Shown one piece after another: positions 6,131-15,400 of a stretch of DNA of 20,621 bases. The stretch's first letter is position 1. Each line of letters opens with the position of its first letter. Origin of the DNA: a virus. The stretch spans positions 1 to 20,621 of IMG/VR virus record IMGVR_UViG_3300031857_001703; one strand, written 5' to 3'. The notes under the pieces are model-generated. The model had not been told where the DNA came from. It made no database searches and worked only from the letters and a program-made list of their open reading frames with translations. The translations under genes and the position numbers were made by a program.

Positions 6131-7758
6131 ATCTTTTCCTTCAGTCTCTGAATCTCTTCTTTAAGAGAGTCTATCTCATCTTGCTGTACTTTGATAAGTT
6201 CAATTGCTAGTGTCGCAAGAATTCCGTATTGTAAAGAATTTACCTGACCTTCCGAGTCATATCCAAGTATCTCTTCTATCCCTAATTCTTGAACTTCTTC
6301 AGCAATATAGCCAAACATCCATTCTCTATGCATACTATCTTGAAGATGTCTAACTTCGTTTTTATATTTATATTTTTTAAGTTTTAAGTTAAGTAGTTTT
6401 TTAGGGTCAAAACTGTGATCTTGTATTTCTTTCTTTAACTTTAAAGTAGAGGTAATTGGCTGACCTGTTGAAAAGTTTGGAAGGCTTAATCCGTGACTGT
6501 GAGTGGTACTAGTAGTAGTCCCACCGTGGTTGTGGGAGCCGCTGTTATTAATAGCGTAACTTGCACCTGAAAGTACTGTGTGAGTGTGAGCAGGTACTCC
6601 TCCAGCTGTATGTGTATGGTTTCCAACAGCTAGCTGGTTAGAACCAGTTCCAGTACTAACCGTTAATGTATAACCTCTTCCGTTGGCGTTAGCAGTGTTG
6701 GAAAAAGAAACCCCTACACCAGATGAATTTATAGAAGTTACAATGCTTGCTCCGCCGCTAATTTTTCCAATGGTAATTGCTCCAGCAGCTATTTTTTCAT
6801 TTGTAATTGCAGCATTTGCAATTTTTGCATTTCCTACAGCTGAATCAGCTATTTTTCCAAGAGTTATAGCTGAGTCTGCAATTCTTATTCCAGTTACAGC
6901 ACCTGCAAATATTTTGTCAGTTGTGACACAACCTGTACTCAGCTGGTCGGCAAGAATAGTTCCATCGATAATATGGAGGTTTCCTCGAACAGAGTCTGCA
7001 GCCATTTTAAGCTCTGTAACTGCTGAAGCTCTTATTTTGTTTGTTGTAACAGCTCCATCTATAATTTTTGCTTCTAAAACAGCATTAGATGCTAATTCAC
7101 TATCTGATATAGCTCCAGCAGCAATTTTTGCTCCTGTAATAGTGTCGTCAGCTAATTTAGCATTTGTAACAGTTCCACTTACAATAAGAGCTCCGTCTAC
7201 GCCGCCAATAATCTTTGAACCAGATATTCCAGCTATTTTTGCGTCTGTTACTTGAGAGTCACCTATTTTATCTGTAGTAACAGCACTACTTGCTAATTTG
7301 TCAGTAGTAACTGCAAAATTTTGAATTTCATTTGTGCCAACAGCATTTGCTGCAACTTCATTATTTGTTACGGCATCTGTAGCAATTTTGTCTGTAGTAA
7401 CTGCATCTGTTGCTAGTTCTGGAGTTCCTACAGCTCCACTAGCTATTTCGTCACTAGTAATAGCATTAGGGGCAATAGAATCTGTATTAACTGCGTTTGT
7501 TGCAATAAGAGCATTAGTAATTGAGTCTTGCTCAATTTGACCAGTTCCAACCGCTCCAGATGCTATAGCTCTACGAACAATTGCATTATCTGCAACAGTA
7601 TCTTCTTCTACAGCTCTTAAAGCTAGATTTTTAGTTGCTACTACTTTAGAAGCTAGTCTTCCAGGCGCTGGTCTAGTTTCAAGATATCTAACACGCTTTT
7701 GAATATCAGTAAGATTTCCAGAGATACTTTTTCTACGAGACCTGCGTCTAGTTGCCAT
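6127..7758 (-). CDS. Tail fibre with decapeptide repeats, His-rich collar and S74-type chaperone domain
   Basis: The 543-residue protein has four parts. Residues 1-45 are very basic with a short coiled coil and probably anchor it to the tail tip. Residues 50-332 are about 26 decapeptide repeats with a consensus like 'DAVTTDKIAT', with Val/Ile every tenth residue and Ile/Leu five residues later, expected to form an elongated beta fibre. Residues 381-423 hold many His-x-His pairs (HTHT, HTHT, SHNH, HSHG), as in metal-binding trimeric fibre collars. Residues 436-543 match the peptidase S74 intramolecular chaperone: Ser437 and Lys442 are spaced as in the self-cleaving dyad, followed by 'FGYIAEEVQEL' and a terminal coiled coil. 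The residue after Ser437 is Thr instead of the usual Asp. The ATG follows the previous stop by 2 nt with AAGGAG upstream. The host receptor is unknown. Confidence 0.9.
   Translation of the reverse strand: MATRRRSRRKSISGNLTDIQKRVRYLETRPAPGRLASKVVATKNLALRAVEEDTVADNAIVRRAIASGAVGTGQIEQDSITNALIATNAVNTDSIAPNAITSDEIASGAVGTPELATDAVTTDKIATDAVTNNEVAANAVGTNEIQNFAVTTDKLASSAVTTDKIGDSQVTDAKIAGISGSKIIGGVDGALIVSGTVTNAKLADDTITGAKIAAGAISDSELASNAVLEAKIIDGAVTTNKIRASAVTELKMAADSVRGNLHIIDGTILADQLSTGCVTTDKIFAGAVTGIRIADSAITLGKIADSAVGNAKIANAAITNEKIAAGAITIGKISGGASIVTSINSSGVGVSFSNTANANGRGYTLTVSTGTGSNQLAVGNHTHTAGGVPAHTHTVLSGASYAINNSGSHNHGGTTTSTTHSHGLSLPNFSTGQPITSTLKLKKEIQDHSFDPKKLLNLKLKKYKYKNEVRHLQDSMHREWMFGYIAEEVQELGIEEILGYDSEGQVNSLQYGILATLAIELIKVQQDEIDSLKEEIQRLKEKI
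6763..7611 (-). repeat. Coding array of about 26 decapeptide (30-bp) repeats in the tail fibre gene
   Basis: The period is 30 bp on the coding strand. Val or Ile falls at residues 60, 70, 80 and so on to 170 in strict register, then 197 to 257, then after one extra residue 268 to 328. The break at 178-190 (Gly-rich, 'GISGSKIIGG') and the 11-residue step at 257-268 divide the fibre into three segments. Copies are diverged at DNA level, so they are old or under selection rather than recently duplicated. Confidence 0.85.
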
Positions 7759-7760
7759 TA

Positions 7761-9824
7761 TTAGTCTCCTTCAACATTTCTAGTTAGACCAGCTTCTTCT
7801 CCAGCTCTATCAACTTTCCAGTCTGTAATAAGTTCTAAGTCTACAGTTTCTGGAAATGATGGGTTGTCTGGAACACTTACTTTGTATGAAGCAATCTTTC
7901 TTACAATAATGTCATTTCTTGGCTCTTGATCACTTTCAAGACGAGCCAAAACAAAAGGATCATCGATAATAAGAGAACACCAATCTCCTGGAGCATAGCT
8001 ACCAATTACAGGTGTTAAAGATCCATTTACAGTTAAATTAAACTCTCCAATAGGAGGTTTTGATTCATATAAATACTCTTGAGCGTACTCATAAAGAACA
8101 TCTTCATCACCAGTGTTATTTACTACTTCTACCTGATCAAGTAAAGGCCAACTTCTACCAAACTGATTGTTGAGCAGAGAAGTATCTGCTGCAACTGCAT
8201 ATGGTTGGCTTGCTGCATCAGACAGGTCTGAAATATTTCCTTCTACAAAAAATCTAGTTGCTGAGTCTTCAGCGCTTTCTTGAACAGTAAATGTAGAGAT
8301 ACTACCTGGATATTCGAATACAACTTGGTTATACCCTAGACGCTCCGCATCATCTAATTGATATGTTGTATCGGCTAAAGGATTAGGGTTTTCAATATTA
8401 AGAAGTGTAAATGTTCTTGTAAAAGATGCGGTAGATAGATCGTAATCGCAGTCAATTCTGTATTCAAAACCATTTATATTGTTAGAGTAGTCTTCTAAAA
8501 TCTCTCCAACGCTCTTTAACTCAAATCCACGAAGAACTTGAGTGTCTTGGTATAAACCACTTGTTTCATTTGTTCCTACTTCAATATCTAAATCTGAATT
8601 AGAAGCATAGGGTCCATATGTTCCATAAACTATCTTACTTCCAACAGTAGCTGTACCGCCAGAAACTGCAGCAGCTGGAATATTTACAATACTTTCTTTT
8701 AAATAACTTATAGTATTGCTTGTTACTGCAGTTATTGTAAAAGTTCCGTCAAAATTTTGATCTAGTCTTTCGTTGAAGAAAGAGTCAACACCAGAAAGAG
8801 TAACTTTTTGACCAATACCAGCTCCGTGAGGAAGATGAGTTGTAATAGTTGCCACATTGTTTGTAAGAGATCTATTTGTTACATAGAAAGTTTTTATACC
8901 TGGCAAAGTAGTAAGTAGTAAGTTAGATCCTCTATCTTCAAAAACTACAGTGTTTTCATCTGGGACATCAGTAACTGTGTGGTATCCATTAAAGGTGGTA
9001 TCTACTTCTATTACTTCAAATTCTTGACCTGGAACAAGATCGTGAGGATTTAAAGTTTTTAAAGTTACTTTTCCTTCATCTCTTTTCTTAGATATAACAG
9101 CTACTTCTATAGTTTTTCCTGGCTCTATTACATCATTTGCAAATAAACCTGGTCTAGCGTCAGTTGTTACAGATATGTCTGTAGCTACCTGAAATACAAG
9201 ATCTCTTACAAAGTCATAAGTATCTATAAGTTTTCTTGCAGCTCCGCTAGTAATTACTGTAGTTCCTACATTAGGAGCAGCTACAACATAGCTAAATCTA
9301 ACTGCTGATGTAATAGCAGTTATTTGATGAGTTCCATCAACTGTGGGATTTGTAAAGGTAACTTTTACAAAGTCTCCAACTTTAAGATTATGAGCAACTT
9401 CTGTTTCTATAGTTGCCACACCATTAGTAACAGAAAATGAAGCAACTCCTAAATATTCTGATCCGTAAATTAAAGTTTGCCATATGTGTCTATGATAAAA
9501 ATAACTTGTAAATTCTGATGCATCTACGCTAAGAGTTTTATTTGATTCACTATATTCTCTTGCCCATATGATGCCGCCCCAAACGCAAACATCATTACGC
9601 ATTACATAAAGACCAGTTCTGCCAGGCATAGTTGCTTCATAAATATTTAGCTTTTCTGTTGCAGCAACTACTGGAATACTTCCAGAAAAATTTCCTGCTT
9701 TGCGAAGCTGTCTTTCGTAAGAAACTCCAGTAAAAGGAAGCTCAGCTATAACCTGATTAGAAACTAAATCGGTAAGAAAATACCGATAGGTTATGTTTGT
9801 AAGCGTCCCATTCATTGATGTCAT
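7761..9824 (-). CDS. Tail hub/baseplate protein (Tal-like minor tail protein) with three inserted beta modules
   Basis: The 687-residue protein begins with 'YRYFLTDLVSNQVIAELPFTGVSY', then 'RKAGNFSGSIPV', 'PGRTGLYVMRNDVCVWGGIIW' and 'FTSYFYHRH'. These blocks are familiar from the minor tail protein that follows the distal tail protein in many actinobacteriophages and corresponds to the gp27/Tal hub ring. The hub parts are residues 1-125, 199-240 and 397-687. Three copies of the beta module shared with Dit and the tail tube protein lie at residues 128-182, 243-296 and 315-375. No peptidoglycan hydrolase or cell-wall binding motif is visible in it. The ATG at 9824 has AAAAGGA upstream that overlaps the previous stop codon; Met4 is a possible alternative start. 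It should form the trimeric hub below the Dit ring and contact the fibre encoded next. Sure of a tail-tip role, less sure of the exact ring. Confidence 0.85.
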   Translation of the reverse strand: MTSMNGTLTNITYRYFLTDLVSNQVIAELPFTGVSYERQLRKAGNFSGSIPVVAATEKLNIYEATMPGRTGLYVMRNDVCVWGGIIWAREYSESNKTLSVDASEFTSYFYHRHIWQTLIYGSEYLGVASFSVTNGVATIETEVAHNLKVGDFVKVTFTNPTVDGTHQITAITSAVRFSYVVAAPNVGTTVITSGAARKLIDTYDFVRDLVFQVATDISVTTDARPGLFANDVIEPGKTIEVAVISKKRDEGKVTLKTLNPHDLVPGQEFEVIEVDTTFNGYHTVTDVPDENTVVFEDRGSNLLLTTLPGIKTFYVTNRSLTNNVATITTHLPHGAGIGQKVTLSGVDSFFNERLDQNFDGTFTITAVTSNTISYLKESIVNIPAAAVSGGTATVGSKIVYGTYGPYASNSDLDIEVGTNETSGLYQDTQVLRGFELKSVGEILEDYSNNINGFEYRIDCDYDLSTASFTRTFTLLNIENPNPLADTTYQLDDAERLGYNQVVFEYPGSISTFTVQESAEDSATRFFVEGNISDLSDAASQPYAVAADTSLLNNQFGRSWPLLDQVEVVNNTGDEDVLYEYAQEYLYESKPPIGEFNLTVNGSLTPVIGSYAPGDWCSLIIDDPFVLARLESDQEPRNDIIVRKIASYKVSVPDNPSFPETVDLELITDWKVDRAGEEAGLTRNVEGD
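8700..9098 (-). repeat. Two beta modules in the Tal-like gene (copies 2 and 3)
   Basis: Residues 243-296 and 315-375 each follow the pattern 'VATITT...PHG...G..V.L.GVD..F.G.(F/H)T(I/V)T.V'. The third copy has a roughly ten-residue loop insertion (NERLDQNFDG). They lie side by side, inserted between the hub segments ending near residue 240 and resuming near 397. Confidence 0.8.
9279..9443 (-). repeat. Beta module in the Tal-like gene (copy 1)
   Basis: Residues 128-182 carry 'NGVATIETEVAHNLKVGDFVKV' style sequence with 'DGTHQITAI' and a closing 'RFSYV' strand. It is flanked by hub sequence that appears to resume at 'DTYDFVRDLV' (residues 201-210), so it is an insertion at a second, separate site. 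Confidence 0.8.
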
Positions 9825-9836
9825 TATTGAGTCCTT

Positions 9837-12461
9837 TTAACCTATCCAGCCAGACCTATAAAATACCTTAAGTAGTCCAGTACTGACTGAGTTTTTATCG
9901 TCGGTAAATTCTATGACATTATTGCTGGGTTCTAAGAAAAAGAAGTCTGTTAGAACATCAAGTTTTGCTCTGGCATTTTCATATGAGCCGTTAAGGAATA
10001 CATCTCTGGTAAGAGTATTTATTTCTAATACATCTGGACCAAAATCTGCTACTGCACCAGTTAAACCTGGAGTAAAAGGTATATTAGCTTTTTTAACTAC
10101 AATACCAGCGGCTTCAACTTCGCTGCCATCTCCATTAACAATGTTTCCATTAATAGTTGCAGTTCCACCACTATATGCAGCAAAAGGAAGGCTTCCACCA
10201 ACTCTAGCTTCGCCAGCGTCGTTTGTACTTGCTACGGATCTAGATCTTGTAACAGAAGATCCAAGTATGTATGCAGTTCCTGAAGGAGCTCCAGATGCAA
10301 TAGTTCCTGAACTTGGAGTTGTGTAGGTAAATGTATTTGCTCCAGTAACAGTGGCAATCCAAGTTCCGTTAAGAGCTGCTTCTAAACCAACTACTCGTAC
10401 ATACTGGCCATTTGTAAGATTATGAGCAACAGATGTTGTAATAGTTACTGTACTTGCATTTCTTGCTCTTAAAGATATAGGAGGGGTAAGAATATTTGTG
10501 TCAATAGCTGGCTTACCAACTCCATTAAGACGAATAACATTAAATTGTGGAGTATCTAAAACTGTGTATGTTCCGTTATAGTTGGATCCAAGACCAGCTA
10601 CAGTAACGGACTCCCCTACAATAAAATTGTGAGTTCCACTAAAAATAAGATCAAAATTTCCACCAGCAACTACTCCAGAAAAAGGTCTTATAGAGACAAG
10701 GCTTACTTTTCCTGTAGCTACAGCTATTGGAGACTCATCTGTACCAGCTGAACTAAAAACATATGTTGTGCTGCTAAGAACTGCTTTTACAGTAAAAGTT
10801 CCATTATATGAAGTATTAGCTAGATCTTGTATAACTATTGTATCTCCAACGCTTGCTTGAATACTTTCTGCAACTGTTATAGAGGCTTCATTGGCTGATC
10901 TAGCTACTGTTGTGACTGTTGAACTATAAAGTCTTGGGACATCATATGTAAACGATGTAGTGCTAGGTAGACTTTTAATTATAAAAGTTCCATTAAATGG
11001 ATTGTCAAAGTCAAGTGCTAATTGATTAGCAGTTCTATCCATATTAGACACAGAAACAACTTCATTAACAACAAACCCGTGAGCTGCACTCATAGTAATA
11101 GTTGCAACATCGTTTGTCATAGATCTAGATGTGATAGATCTTGCATCTGTTCTTGTTTTTGAATAATTAAATGTGGTTAGAGATGGTATTGAAGATATTG
11201 CGTAGCTTCCATTGTAGTTTTGATCTAAACCAGCTATCGTTACAGTCTCACCCTCAACAAAGCCGTGAGCTTCACTAGTTGTAAGACTTGCAATGTTTGA
11301 TACAAGAGTAGCTCCAGTAACAGTTCTAGCCGTGCTTCTATCTTTAGCAAAGGTAAATGAAGTAGAATTTGGTACTGTTGTTATTGTATGTGTACCGCTA
11401 AATACGCTATCTATGTCTTTTAAGAATATAGAATTTCCAACAGAAAAACCATGAGCTTCTTTTGTAAAAATAGTAGCAACATTGCTTACAAGCTTTTTTG
11501 CAACAACTGTTTTTTGAATAGCTAGGTTAAGAGGAGCAAGACTGTATTTAAATGTTGTGCTGGTTGGCACGCTAGTAATAATAAAATCGCCGTTAAGCTC
11601 TGGCTCAGAAAGACCGCTTATTTCTACAGTATCTCCTTGTAAGAACCCATGAGCAGTTGTGGTTGTAAGAGTTACTATGTCTTCTAAAGTATTTTCATCA
11701 AAGTCAAGTTGTTTGTTAACAATACGACCAGTTAATCTTCCACGAAGAGAAGAAACAATATAAAGTAGTTTATCTGTTGTTTGGTTATAAATACGAGCTG
11801 GAGCTGTAAGAGGACCAGAAATTTCAAAATTAACAGGTACGCTAACATTGCCAATATTTACTATAGTTTCAATTCCAGTAGCTCCAGTAGTTCTGTTTGT
11901 TGCTGGGATTTCCACACGCTCATATCCATCTGGATCAGAGTCATTCCATGCATATTTGATTGGGTCTGCTGCTTTTAGTCCTATTGAGAAATTAGTGCGT
12001 CCTCTTGCGTTTGCTGTTGTTATTTGAGGAGCTCCACTAAGTCTTACAAATGAAGATCTTTTATTATCTGACTCGATTCCAGTCTTAAGCCAAGCTCCTC
12101 TGTAAACAAGGTTTGTTGCTGCAATAAGGCGGTCACGAGCTGCTTCAACTAGATCTGGAGTTGGAGTTAAAAAGGTACCAGTCAAATTAACTATTCGAGC
12201 GTTATAACGACCTTTGATGTCATACGAACCATCTCCAAAACCACGAGGAATATCAGGCATGATTGGTTCTGGGTGCTGCCACCAGCCTTCAATATCTGTG
12301 ATTACCCAAATTACGCCATACTCATCAATAGTATTAAAAAGAAAATCTCCCAAGGCAATATCGCCTTGCAACTTCATACCAGTTAGATGCGGGAAAGGAA
12401 GATTGGTAAGAGATTTATTTACAATAGCGTTCTCTTGAGAGCGATTATAAACTTCGGCCAT
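9837..12461 (-). CDS. Distal tail (Dit-like) protein with seven inserted beta modules
   Basis: The 874-residue protein has a normal actinophage-type Dit/minor tail core: residues 1-255 include 'VIWVITDIEGWW', 'RGFGDGSYDIKGRYNARIV' and 'RGAWLKTGIE', and the end is 'FFFLEPSNNVIEF ... VFYRSGWIG'. Between 'QLDFDENTLED' (about 251-261) and 'VLEINTLTRDVFLNGS' (811-826) lies an insertion of about 550 residues, most of it seven copies of a beta module at about 258-308, 323-372, 384-434, 446-506, 519-570, 586-646 and 664-714. After the seventh copy residues 715-810 are a different Gly/Ala/Ser-rich stretch. Without the insertion the protein would be about 320 residues, near the usual length. The start overlaps the tape measure stop by one nt (TAATG) with AAAGGAG 7 nt upstream. 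It should form the hexameric ring that joins tail tube and tip. Confidence 0.88.
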   Translation of the reverse strand: MAEVYNRSQENAIVNKSLTNLPFPHLTGMKLQGDIALGDFLFNTIDEYGVIWVITDIEGWWQHPEPIMPDIPRGFGDGSYDIKGRYNARIVNLTGTFLTPTPDLVEAARDRLIAATNLVYRGAWLKTGIESDNKRSSFVRLSGAPQITTANARGRTNFSIGLKAADPIKYAWNDSDPDGYERVEIPATNRTTGATGIETIVNIGNVSVPVNFEISGPLTAPARIYNQTTDKLLYIVSSLRGRLTGRIVNKQLDFDENTLEDIVTLTTTTAHGFLQGDTVEISGLSEPELNGDFIITSVPTSTTFKYSLAPLNLAIQKTVVAKKLVSNVATIFTKEAHGFSVGNSIFLKDIDSVFSGTHTITTVPNSTSFTFAKDRSTARTVTGATLVSNIASLTTSEAHGFVEGETVTIAGLDQNYNGSYAISSIPSLTTFNYSKTRTDARSITSRSMTNDVATITMSAAHGFVVNEVVSVSNMDRTANQLALDFDNPFNGTFIIKSLPSTTSFTYDVPRLYSSTVTTVARSANEASITVAESIQASVGDTIVIQDLANTSYNGTFTVKAVLSSTTYVFSSAGTDESPIAVATGKVSLVSIRPFSGVVAGGNFDLIFSGTHNFIVGESVTVAGLGSNYNGTYTVLDTPQFNVIRLNGVGKPAIDTNILTPPISLRARNASTVTITTSVAHNLTNGQYVRVVGLEAALNGTWIATVTGANTFTYTTPSSGTIASGAPSGTAYILGSSVTRSRSVASTNDAGEARVGGSLPFAAYSGGTATINGNIVNGDGSEVEAAGIVVKKANIPFTPGLTGAVADFGPDVLEINTLTRDVFLNGSYENARAKLDVLTDFFFLEPSNNVIEFTDDKNSVSTGLLKVFYRSGWIG
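10320..11690 (-). repeat. Seven-copy beta-module array in the Dit-like gene
   Basis: Each unit of 50-61 residues has a first strand 'VAT(I/L)TT', the signature 'AHGF..G..V.(I/V).G', then 'YNG(T/S)(Y/F).I' and a last strand '(S/T)TTF.Y'. Copies 1-4 and 7 are close to consensus. Copy 4 has about ten extra residues before 'FNGTF', copy 5 lacks the AHGF motif, and copy 6 is longer and more diverged. Units are separated by 10-20 residue linkers rich in Ser, Thr and Arg. Such small beta modules are common in phage tail proteins and resemble Ig-like or carbohydrate-binding add-ons; the fold is inferred. Confidence 0.88.
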
Positions 12462-15400
12462 TACGCGGCTCCTTTACGAAGTTGGAAAGCAAGTTGACGA
12501 GAAACTAGATTTGCAAGTTCACGCTCATCCATTCCAGCAGATGGGTTAATAGTTATTTGAATTCCTCTTGAATCTCCTGCAAGAAGTTCAATCATTGCTC
12601 TATCTCTAGCTGATAGTCCTTGAGAATCTAAAGGCTCTATACGCTCTGGACGCCCAGCTTCTGCTAAAAGAGCTAGAGTTCCTTTATCACTAGGCATAAC
12701 AATTCCACCTTCAGCAAGGCGAGGAATGTTTGGAGTTCCTATAGTAAATCCACTAAAAGCTGGAATAATAGTTATCTTACCTGCTTTTACTGCGTCCCAT
12801 CCGTCAAATTTAAATTCTAATTTATTCCAACCATCAATAACATAGTTAATTGCACTTTTAAAACTATTTTTTAGACCAGCAAAAATATCCCCAATACTTA
12901 AATCTCCTATTTTGCCGAATATTTCTTTAAGTTTATTGAATACAGTTTCTGCAGTTGATTTAAGTGTATTCCATTTATCTACTACATTCTGAATTACACT
13001 TATAAATCCTAAAATAGATTCTTTGATTATATTAATAGCTGCTATTAATGTAAACTTAAGTAAAGGAACTATAGTTACAGCAAGAATGTCTCCTAATATT
13101 CTAAAGATATTAGAAACTCCACCAAGAGGCTCTAGCAGCTGATCTATAGCTGTTTTTATTTCGGTCCAAGCTTTTTGTAGTTCTTTTAAAACTTCCGAAC
13201 CTAGTTGGCTGAGAGCTTTTCTTAACTTCTCGCTACTTGCATAAATTATAACAAGCAGAGCAATAACTCCTGTAACTATTCCGCCAACAAGTAAGAATCT
13301 CTTGCTTACAAAATCAAGGCCGTATGTTAAGAATACAAGTTCTTGTCTAAGTGCTAATACTGCTTTTGTAGCTGGACCAGACCAAATACCAATACCGCGA
13401 AGACCAACATCTATAAATTTAGTTATATTAAGCAAAGCTCCACCAACAGCATTTCCATAAAATGTAACAGCTTTAAAAGCTAAACCACCTGCAGCACTGA
13501 AGGCAAGTAAAGTTCCAGTAACAGTTAGAAGAGCTTTACCGAATGGGTTGTCTAATAAGAAAACTAGTCCTTCAATAAGAGTTGTTAGAGTTCTAAAGAA
13601 TATAACTATGGCTTCAGAGCTAGTGATTACTGCAGTTAATTTTGCAATAGCAACAATAAGCTCGCCTAAAGCACTTAAGGCTCCGCCTTCTTGAGAAAGA
13701 GTCAAACCTATTTCATTAAATATGATAACCGCTTCTTTTAAAGAAGTTAAAAATTCGCCAAAACCTGGTGCAGCAGCAATTTCTATTAAACCTAAAGCAA
13801 TAAGACCGATTACTTCTAAAAGAAGAGTAAAGTTTTGTGTAAGCTGTAGAAGGAACTTTTGAAGGTCTCCACTTTCGCTAAGAGCCTTAGTTGTGTCTTC
13901 CCAGCCTTTAGTTATATCTTTTAGCCAAGTTATAAAGTACTCTCCAGAGCTTCCTGGCCCTATTGAAGCTGCAATAATTGTGCCAAGAGCACTAAATGTG
14001 TTTCCAATGGCTTCGCCTAGACCTCTTACAATATCGGTAGAGTCTTTAAATATTGTAGCTAGCTCTCCAGTTTCTTTCTTTAGAGCTATAGTCTTTTCAA
14101 GTGCTTCAGCTTTTTTCTGAATAAACTGAGCAAACTCAATTGTGTAAGGTATAAATGCTGACTGTAAAGCAACAAATGCGGAAGACAAAGCAATGAAAGC
14201 TTTACCAAGAGCATCAACTATAGGAGTAAACGATTCAAATATTTCTTTTACTTCTTGAGCTTTACCTGGTTCGCTAAATGTATCTGCAAATAGCTTGGAT
14301 AGTTCTCCAAGTTTTGCAGCAAGTCTTATTAGAGCTTCTTCAAGATTAGCTGGAGCACCTGGTGCAAAGTATGTTTCATAAAGAAGTTTTATGGCTTCTG
14401 TAAACTTAGGGAAGAAAGCTTCTTGAAGTTTTTTACGAAGTTCTTCAAAAGCTTCTTTAAGACTAAGAATGTATTTAACAAAGTCTTGAGCGGCTGGAGA
14501 AAGTTTATCTAAAGCAGCTGCAAATTCATCTATACCTTGTGGTTTCTTTGCTTCAGCTAAGGCATCCTGAGCGTTTTTAAGTTCTCTATATGCAAGCTCT
14601 AATTCTCTTGCATTTTGCTTGTCAACTTCTCCGCCATCAATTGCTCTTTCTCTAGCCGCATTTAAATCTTCTATTGCTTCCTTATAAGATATAACAGACC
14701 TAGCTGCATCTATTTGAGCGTCAGATTCGTTTTGTTGAGCTTGGACAAGGCGTTCTTGGGCAGCTACAACTCTTTCATTACCATCTACGCCTTCACGATT
14801 AGCTTTTGCATTTGCTTTGCGAAGATCATTATTTCTATCAATTGCCTTACGAAGATTGAGGTCTGCTTCAGCAAATGCAAGCTCAGCTTCACGACGAGCA
14901 CGGGAGTTAGGTGGAAGATCTTGAACTCTTTGGAGAGAGTCACGGGCTTTTTCAAACTCAAGGCGAGCTTTCTTTTCAGAAATAACTCCACCTTCAAGCT
15001 CAAATCGAAGTTGTTGAATCGCTTCTTTAGCATCTTCACGAGCTTTTGTTACTTGTTCTAAAGCTTTTTCTGTATTTGATACAGCGTCTCTGTATGCTCT
15101 TTCAGCTCTTTCTGATGCAATAGCAGCATCTGCTACTGCTTGAGAAGCATCTGATTCTGCTTCTATAGCTTCTTTCTTTCGTTTTGCATTCTCTACTAAA
15201 GTTTGGTTGTAGTTATATAAAGCATCATTTGCTCTGTCTGTAGCTGCTTTAATTTGTGCAGCTTGAGCTGCAGCATTTTGTCCAACTTTTGCCCCAGCTT
15301 GTATAGCTTCTGTTACTCCACCGAATGCAGCTCTAAGAACTGCTGCCGATGCTGCTACTGCTAAAAATGCACCAGATAACCCTAATAAGGCAGGTGTAGC

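Noticed and set aside
6683-7255. Long open reading frame on the plus strand
   Set aside because: It is the antisense reading of the fibre decapeptide repeats: the 30-bp period keeps the opposite strand open. It has no ribosome site and a low-complexity composition.
6763-7611. Regular 30-bp periodicity that could suggest a CRISPR array
   Set aside because: There are no unique spacers; the period is codon-based, degenerate at DNA level, and lies inside a continuous fibre reading frame.
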